A DNA stretch of 64,000 nucleotides, from the NCBI RefSeq assembly GCF_018531375.1, contig NZ_JAHBOH010000001.1, positions 2,542,001-2,606,000 of the forward strand. The letters are read 5' to 3'. The translations under genes were made by a program, and so were the position numbers. How positions within the stretch are numbered: the stretch's first letter is position 1; each line of letters begins with the position of its first letter. The notes under the pieces were generated by a model that searched no databases, was not told the DNA's origin, and saw only the letters and a program-made list of their open reading frames with translations. Origin of the DNA: Cellulomonas fulva (GTDB taxonomy: Bacteria > Actinomycetota > Actinomycetes > Actinomycetales > Cellulomonadaceae). Below are positions 56,728-64,000 of this stretch, piece after piece.

Positions 56728-57627
56728 TCAGCCGAGCGCGACCTGCGCCGCCGTGTGCCGCCCGACGGCGGCCATGAGCGGGTACTCCACCGGGTGCGCC
56801 GTCAGCATGGGCACCATCGCCGCGGCCCAGGCGCGCGCCCGGCGCCAGGTGGCGTCGTCCCAGCCGGACCGCTCGCGCGCCCGCCGGACGAACGCGGCGC
56901 GCCCCCGCTCGTCGAACGTCATCCACGCGGTCGCCAGGTCGCTCGCGGGGTCGCCCGAGCACAGGTCCCCGAAGTCGATGAGCCCGCCGAGCCGCGTGCC
57001 GTGCGCGAGCAGGTTGCCCGGGTGGGGGTCGCCGTGCACCCAGACCGCGGTCCCGGCATACGGGGGAGCGGCGAGCCCGTCCGCCCAGGCGCTCCGCAGC
57101 GCGTCCGCGTGGGGGAGCGCGCCGTCCTCGAGCCGCGCGGCGACCACGGCGTCCCGCGCCGCGAGCGGGACGCCCCGGAACGCGTTGACGGGTGCGTCGT
57201 CCGGCGCCGGGACGTGCAGTGCGGCGAGCGCGTCGGCGAGCTCGGTGGCCCACGCGGTGCGGCCGGCGACGTCGGTCGCGGCGGCGACCGTGCCGGGCAG
57301 CCAGGGCAGGACGCTCCACGGCCACGGGTAGCGGGGGCCGGGGCGCCCGTGGCGCACCGGCGTCGGGACGGCCACGGGCAGCATCGGGGCCAGGCGGGGG
57401 AGCCAGGTCTGCTCGGCCACGACGAGCGCCGCCGAGAGCTCCCGCACCGGGAACCGCAGCGCGAGGTCGTCGCCCAGCCGCCAGGTGAGGTTGTCCCAGC
57501 CGTGGACGCGGCCGCGCAGCGGGAGGTCGGCGAGGTCCGGGTGCTGCTCGAGCAGCAGGTCTCGAGCGAGCGTCTCGTCGACCTCGACCTCGATCTTCGG
57601 GTGCCGCGGCACGCTGGACCCGGTCAC
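56728..57627 (-). CDS. APH-like aminoglycoside/choline phosphotransferase family protein
   Basis: 299 residues. N-terminal lobe: HGWDNLTWRLGDDLALRFP. Catalytic loop: VWVHGDPHPGNLL with Asp base; LIDFGDLCSGDPASDLA is the DFG-like metal motif. The substrate is unknown; the family phosphorylates small alcohols and sugars as well as drugs, so no resistance role should be assumed. GTG 57627 overlaps the Nudix stop (GTGA), making it the last of a four-gene coupled set. Confidence 0.88.
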   Translation of the reverse strand: MTGSSVPRHPKIEVEVDETLARDLLLEQHPDLADLPLRGRVHGWDNLTWRLGDDLALRFPVRELSAALVVAEQTWLPRLAPMLPVAVPTPVRHGRPGPRYPWPWSVLPWLPGTVAAATDVAGRTAWATELADALAALHVPAPDDAPVNAFRGVPLAARDAVVAARLEDGALPHADALRSAWADGLAAPPYAGTAVWVHGDPHPGNLLAHGTRLGGLIDFGDLCSGDPASDLATAWMTFDERGRAAFVRRARERSGWDDATWRRARAWAAAMVPMLTAHPVEYPLMAAVGRHTAAQVALG

Positions 57628-58306
57628 GGCGTCAACCGCCGGTCGCGGTCCCACGGCACCGTCCAGCCGACCGTGTCGAAGATCCCGTGCAGCACCAACG
57701 CGGTGAAGCCCCACACGAGCACGTCGCCGTCGAGCTGGAACGCGGGCGTGCGCAGCGTGCCCCGCACGCCTCGGTGCTCCACCACGCCGCGGCGGGCCGG
57801 GTCGAGCAGGTCCGCCACCGGGGCGCGGAACACGTCGACCGCCTCGGCGTGGTCGACGGCCGCGACGTGCGACGGTCGCGCCCACCACGCCACGACGGGC
57901 GTCACGAGGTTGTCGCTCACGGGCAGGGGCACGTCGGCGAGCGTCCCGAGCACCTCGACACCGGCCGGGTCGAGCCCGGTCTCCTCGACCGCCTCACGGA
58001 CGGCGGCCTCGCGCGGCCCGGCGTCGGTGGGGTCGATGCCGCCGCCGGGGAAGGCGACCTGACCCGCGTGGTGCGCCATGGTCGCCGCGCGCCGCTGCAG
58101 CAGGACGTCGAGCTCGGCCGGTGCGTGCGCTGCGCCCGCCGCCCGTGCGGGGAGGTGGTCGAGCACCCCGAACAGCACGAGCACCGCGGCCCGGCGGGCG
58201 CTCGACGGGTCGCGCAGGAGCCGGCCCGGGTCGGTGGGCCACCGCACGCCGTCCCGTACCAGCCGCTCGAGGTCGTGCCGCGCGTCGGCGGGGCTCGTCG
58301 GCCCCG

Positions 58307-58310
<4 letters not shown>
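57624..58310 (-). CDS. Nudix hydrolase, CoA pyrophosphatase-like
   Basis: 228 residues. The Nudix box region is GGGIDPTDAGPREAAVREAVEETGL (about 94-118), close to the consensus, with a one-residue stretch in the first half; preceded by RRAATMAHHAGQVAFPG, which is the NudL (CoA pyrophosphatase) extra motif. It should hydrolyse CoA or related nucleotide pyrophosphates. It overlaps both neighbours by 4 bases (GTGA). Confidence 0.88.
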
Positions 58311-60555
<2,245 letters not shown>

Positions 60556-60627
60556 TCAGGCACTCGGCGTCCGCACCCGCGCTGCAGCGTCGCCGCACAC
60601 GACGAGACCCCGGGAAAGGACGCGTCC

Positions 60628-62514
60628 GTGACCCGATCGATCCTCTCGACGATCCGCACCCCGGCGGACGTGCGCGCGCTGCGCCCCGAGCAGCTCGACG
60701 ACCTCGCGGCGGAGATCCGCGCGTTCCTGGTCGACCAGGTCTCGCGCACGGGCGGACACCTCGGCCCGAACCTCGGCGTCGTCGAGCTCACGGTCGCGAT
60801 GCACCGCGTCTTCACCAGCCCCCGGGACACGTTCGTCTTCGACACCGGGCACCAGTCCTACGTGCACAAGCTGCTGACGGGCCGCGGCGACTTCAGCGCG
60901 CTGCGGCGTCGCGACGGGCTCTCGGGCTACCCCAGCCGCACGGAGTCGGAGCACGACGTCGTCGAGAACTCGCACGCGTCGACCGCGCTGAGCTGGGCGG
61001 ACGGGATCGCCAAGGCCAACGAGCTGCAGGGCCGTGCGGACCGGCACGTGGTCGCCGTGATCGGCGACGGCGCCCTCACCGGGGGCATGGCGTGGGAGGC
61101 CCTCAACAACATCGCGGCGGCCGAGGACCGCCGGCTCGTCGTCGTGGTGAACGACAACGGCCGCTCCTACGCCCCGACGATCGGCGGGCTGGCCCACCAC
61201 CTCGACTCGCTGCGCACCACGCAGTCCTACGAGAGCGTGCTGTCCTGGGGCAAGCGGACCCTGACGCGCTCCGGTGCGCCGGGCCGCGTGGCGTACGACG
61301 CGCTGCACGGCCTGAAGAAGGGCATCAAGGACGTCGTCGCGCCGCAGGGCATGTTCGAGGACCTGGGCCTGAAGTACATCGGCCCGGTCGACGGCCACGA
61401 CGAGCCCGCGGTCGAGCGCGCGCTGCGTCGCGCGCAGGCGTTCGGCGGTCCGGTGATCGTGCACGTCATCACCGAGAAGGGGCGCGGGTACTCCCCGGCC
61501 GAGCAGGACGCGGCGGACCGGTTCCACGCGGTCGGCCGCATCCACCCGGAGACCGGCCTGCCGGTGGCGCCGTCCCGGTTCGGGTGGACCAGCGTCTTCG
61601 CCGACGAGATCGTGCGGATCGGCCGCCGCCGCCCGGACGTCGTCGCGATCACGGCGGCGATGCTGCAGCCCGTCGGCCTCGCACCGTTCGCGCAGGAGTT
61701 CCCGCAGCGCGTCTTCGACGTCGGGATCGCCGAGCAGCACGCGGCCACCTCCGCGGCGGGCATGGCGTTCGGCGGCCTGCACCCCGTCGTCGCGGTCTAC
61801 GCGACCTTCCTCAACCGCGCGTTCGACCAGGTCCTCATGGACGTCGCGCTGCACCGGGCGGGCGTGACGTTCGTGCTCGACCGGGCCGGCCTCACCGGCG
61901 ACGACGGCGCGAGCCACAACGGCATGTGGGACATGGCGATGCTGGCGATCGTGCCCGGTCTGCGGCTCGCGGCCCCGCGCGACGAGGAGACGCTGCGCAC
62001 CGCCCTGCGGGAGGCGGTCGACGTCGACGACGCCCCGACGGTGGTCCGCTACCCCAAGAGCGCGCTCGTCGACCCGATCCCCGCGCTCGAGGACGTCGAC
62101 GGCGTCGACGTCCTGGCCCGGCACGACGACGCGGCCGACGCGCGCCGGGTCCTGGTGGTCGGCGTCGGCTCGATGGTGGGCTGCGCGCTGCAGGTCGCCG
62201 AGCAGCTCGCCGCGCACGGCCTGCGCGCCACGGTCGTGGACCCCCGGTGGGTCCTGCCGGTGCCGGCCGCCCTGGTCAAGCTCGTCGGGGACCACGACCA
62301 CGTCGTGACGATCGAGGACGGCGTCGTCGACGGCGGCGTCGGTGCCCACGTCGGCCAGCGGGCCGCCGAGCACGGCATCGCCACGCCCGTGCAGTCGTTC
62401 GGCATCCCGCGCGACTTCCTGCCGCACGCCTCCCGCGACCAGCTGGTCACGACGCTGCGGCTGACTCCGCAGGACGTCACGCGCGACGTGCTCACGGCGC
62501 TCGCCCGCGGCTGA
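60628..62514 (+). CDS. dxs: 1-deoxy-D-xylulose-5-phosphate synthase
   Basis: 628 residues. Thiamine diphosphate site [18 protein letters not shown] (about 150); [11 protein letters not shown] and [15 protein letters not shown]; the transketolase centre [19 protein letters not shown]; and C-terminal transketolase domain ([11 protein letters not shown]). It makes DXP from pyruvate and glyceraldehyde 3-phosphate, the first step of the MEP isoprenoid path that also feeds the polyprenyl synthase at 14180. GTG 60628 has AAAGGA 7 bases upstream. M. tuberculosis dxs1 is Rv2682c. Confidence 0.96.
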   Translation: MTRSILSTIRTPADVRALRPEQLDDLAAEIRAFLVDQVSRTGGHLGPNLGVVELTVAMHRVFTSPRDTFVFDTGHQSYVHKLLTGRGDFSALRRRDGLSGYPSRTESEHDVVENSHASTALSWADGIAKANELQGRADRHVVAVIGDGALTGGMAWEALNNIAAAEDRRLVVVVNDNGRSYAPTIGGLAHHLDSLRTTQSYESVLSWGKRTLTRSGAPGRVAYDALHGLKKGIKDVVAPQGMFEDLGLKYIGPVDGHDEPAVERALRRAQAFGGPVIVHVITEKGRGYSPAEQDAADRFHAVGRIHPETGLPVAPSRFGWTSVFADEIVRIGRRRPDVVAITAAMLQPVGLAPFAQEFPQRVFDVGIAEQHAATSAAGMAFGGLHPVVAVYATFLNRAFDQVLMDVALHRAGVTFVLDRAGLTGDDGASHNGMWDMAMLAIVPGLRLAAPRDEETLRTALREAVDVDDAPTVVRYPKSALVDPIPALEDVDGVDVLARHDDAADARRVLVVGVGSMVGCALQVAEQLAAHGLRATVVDPRWVLPVPAALVKLVGDHDHVVTIEDGVVDGGVGAHVGQRAAEHGIATPVQSFGIPRDFLPHASRDQLVTTLRLTPQDVTRDVLTALARG

Positions 62515-62552
62515 CCGCGCCGCGCGACCGGCACGGGGTCGCCGACGCCGGC

Positions 62553-62592
62553 GAGCGCCCCGGGTGATGATGGAGCGCCCCGGGTGATGATG
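62553..62592 (+). repeat. 20-bp tandem duplication carrying the amidohydrolase -10
   Basis: The unit gagcgccccgggtgatgatg is present twice in tandem (62553-62572, 62573-62592). Each copy holds GATGAT; the second (62586-62591) ends 6 bases before ATG 62598, as a leaderless -10. Confidence 0.8.
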
Positions 62593-62597
62593 GGGAC

Positions 62598-63851
62598 ATG
62601 AGCGCCCAGCCCCGCACCGCCCGGTCCACCGTCGCGATCACGGGCGGCTACGTCGTCCCCGTGGTGTCCGACCCGATCGAGGGCGGGACCGTCCTGGTCG
62701 AGGACGGCATCGTGACGGCCGTGGGGGCGGACGTCGTGGTCCCCGAGGGCGCCCGCGTCGTCGACGCGACCGGCAGGTGGGTGCTGCCGGGGTTCGTCGA
62801 GGCGCACGCGCACCTGGGCCTGCACGAGGAGGGCGAGGGCCGCGCGGGCGACGACACCAACGAGATGACCGACCCGAACGGCGCGGGCCTGCGCGCGATC
62901 GACGCGATCAACATCGAGGACGAGGGGTTCCGGGACGCCCTCGTCGGCGGAGTGACGTCGGCCGTGGTCAAGCCCGGCTCGGGCAACCCGATCGGCGGCC
63001 AGGCGGTCGCGATCAAGACCTGGGGCGGCCGCACGGTCGACGAGCAGGTCATCCGCGAGGCGGTCTCGGTCAAGTCGGCGCTGGGGGAGAACCCCAAGCG
63101 GGTCTACGGCGAGCGCAAGCAGCTGCCCTCCACGCGGCTGGGCGTCGCGCACGTGATCCGTGCGGCGTTCGTCGACGCGCAGACCTACGTCGCGCGCCGC
63201 GACGCCGCCGCGGCGAAGGGCGAGCCGTTCGCGCGCGACCTCGCCAAGGAGACGCTCGCGCGCGTGCTCGCGGGCGAGCTCGTGTGGGACCAGCACGTGC
63301 ACCGGGCCGACGACATCGCGACGGCACTGCGCCTCGCGGACGAGTTCGGGTACCGGCTGGTGATCAACCACGGCACCGACGGCGCGCAGATCGCGGACGT
63401 GCTCGCGGAGCGGGACGTGCCGGTGGTGTTCGGGCCCATGTTCACGACGCGGTCCAAGGTCGAGCTGCGGCACCGCGCGATCGCGAACCTCGGCGTCCTG
63501 GCGCGCGCCGGCGTGCGGGTGGCGATCACGACCGACCACCCCGTGGTGCCGATCAACTTCCTGGTGCACCAGGCCTCGCTCGCGGTGAAGGAGGGGCTCG
63601 ACCGGGACACGGCGCTGCGGGCGCTGACCGTGAACCCCGCGCAGTTCCTGGGCATCGACGACCGCGTCGGCGCGCTCGCGCCCGGGCTGGACGGCGACGT
63701 CGTGGTGTGGAGCGGCGACCCGCTGGACGTGACCTCGCGCGCCGAGCGCGTGCTGGTGACCGGGACCGAGGTGTACGCGTGGGAGCCCGGCACGGACGGG
63801 GAGCCCGGCACGGGCCGGGTGGTCGAGCGCGGGTCCCGCTTCGCGCGCTGA
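62598..63851 (+). CDS. Amidohydrolase (imidazolonepropionase-like)
   Basis: 417 residues. Metal motifs: HAHLGLH (about 67-73), a Lys in SAVVKPGSG, a His in LVINHGTDG, and Asp in ITTDHPVVP. The N- and C-terminal strands form the small beta domain of composite amidohydrolases (GGYVVPVVSDPIEGGTVLVEDG; LGIDDRVGALAPGLDGDVVVW). Substrate unknown; imidazolonepropionase-like members are often mis-assigned. ATG 62598 uses a leaderless promoter within a tandem duplication. Confidence 0.87.
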   Translation: MSAQPRTARSTVAITGGYVVPVVSDPIEGGTVLVEDGIVTAVGADVVVPEGARVVDATGRWVLPGFVEAHAHLGLHEEGEGRAGDDTNEMTDPNGAGLRAIDAINIEDEGFRDALVGGVTSAVVKPGSGNPIGGQAVAIKTWGGRTVDEQVIREAVSVKSALGENPKRVYGERKQLPSTRLGVAHVIRAAFVDAQTYVARRDAAAAKGEPFARDLAKETLARVLAGELVWDQHVHRADDIATALRLADEFGYRLVINHGTDGAQIADVLAERDVPVVFGPMFTTRSKVELRHRAIANLGVLARAGVRVAITTDHPVVPINFLVHQASLAVKEGLDRDTALRALTVNPAQFLGIDDRVGALAPGLDGDVVVWSGDPLDVTSRAERVLVTGTEVYAWEPGTDGEPGTGRVVERGSRFAR

Positions 63852-63991
63852 GCGCGCGCACCGCCCTCGTCGGGCACGGGCCGGACCCCACGTGTGACGT
63901 GCGGAACAGGCCGCCGGGCCAAAGGTCCTGAGACATCCCATCACTCGCTTCGTAGGTTCGATCCATCGGACCGATTCCCCAAGGAGCGAAG

Positions 63992-64000
63992 ATGTCCACG
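63992..64000 (+). CDS. Start of a gene cut by the right edge
   Basis: Only three codons (Met-Ser-Thr) are visible. AAGGAG at 63981-63986 and a -10 TAGGTT at 63953-63958 support a real start. The product cannot be told. Confidence 0.6.

Noticed and set aside
56728-57627. Antibiotic resistance gene
   Set aside because: The APH fold is shared with many metabolic kinases, and the gene is coupled to guaB1, so a housekeeping role is more likely.

Overview
The window is very GC-rich, densely coded DNA from a high-GC Gram-positive bacterium (Actinomycetes). Actinobacterial marker families point to this: SepH, a GuaB1-type IMPDH-like GMP reductase, an Rv2175c-type DNA-binding protein, a PASTA kinase at the PknL position, a class II DAHP synthase, and the families DUF4192, DUF4193, DUF3093, DUF3159, DUF3710, DUF5998 and DUF7455. 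A pyrophosphate-type phosphofructokinase plus secreted plant-polymer enzymes suggest Micrococcales near Cellulomonas. The genus is inference only. I see no rRNA, tRNA, CRISPR array, phage or insertion sequence.

Positions 1-17700 hold core metabolism and signalling: a DEDDh/GIY-YIG nuclease (cut by the left edge), an NYN-domain protein, an acyl-CoA ligase, a ROK glucokinase, a PlsC acyltransferase, a PPi-type phosphofructokinase overlapping aroG, a four-PASTA Ser/Thr kinase, a LysM transglycosylase, the Rv2175c-like protein, a polyprenyl synthase, a lipoprotein, a DUF4192 protein and a UspA protein. Much of the order matches Mycobacterium tuberculosis Rv2173-Rv2191. At 17716-18654 lies an unusual protein built of four cold-shock domains.

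Positions 19064-44255 hold the principal sigma factor, ParE and ParC with two genes between them, a GNAT/acyl-CoA-synthetase fusion, a phosphodiesterase, thymidine kinase, SepH, an inositol-phosphatase family protein, then DUF4193, DUF3093, dut, DUF3710, an OB-fold protein, DUF3159, two TrkA proteins, an APC permease and an RNA methyltransferase. This follows the order of the M. tuberculosis Rv2689c-Rv2703 region.

Positions 44272-55687 are the accessory part. They hold a secreted Ig-like repeat protein, a pectate lyase with a ricin-type lectin domain and two LacI-type operator candidates, a 54-residue protein, aconitase, a secreted GH114 glycosidase followed by a 13-bp tandem repeat, a DUF1801 protein, and two translationally coupled lipoprotein serpins. 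The serpin pair, a rare protease-inhibitor arrangement in bacteria, is the best candidate for something undescribed.

Positions 55844-64000 hold an alpha/beta hydrolase, a leftward four-gene coupled operon (guaB1, a glutamine amidotransferase, a Nudix hydrolase and an APH-like kinase, each joined by a GTGA overlap), dxs, an amidohydrolase whose promoter lies in a 20-bp tandem duplication, and the first three codons of another gene.

A recurrent feature is leaderless transcription. At least 16 genes carry a -10 element (TAnnnT or nAnnnT) ending 6-8 bases before the start codon and have no Shine-Dalgarno sequence in a usable place. I used this to choose several starts.
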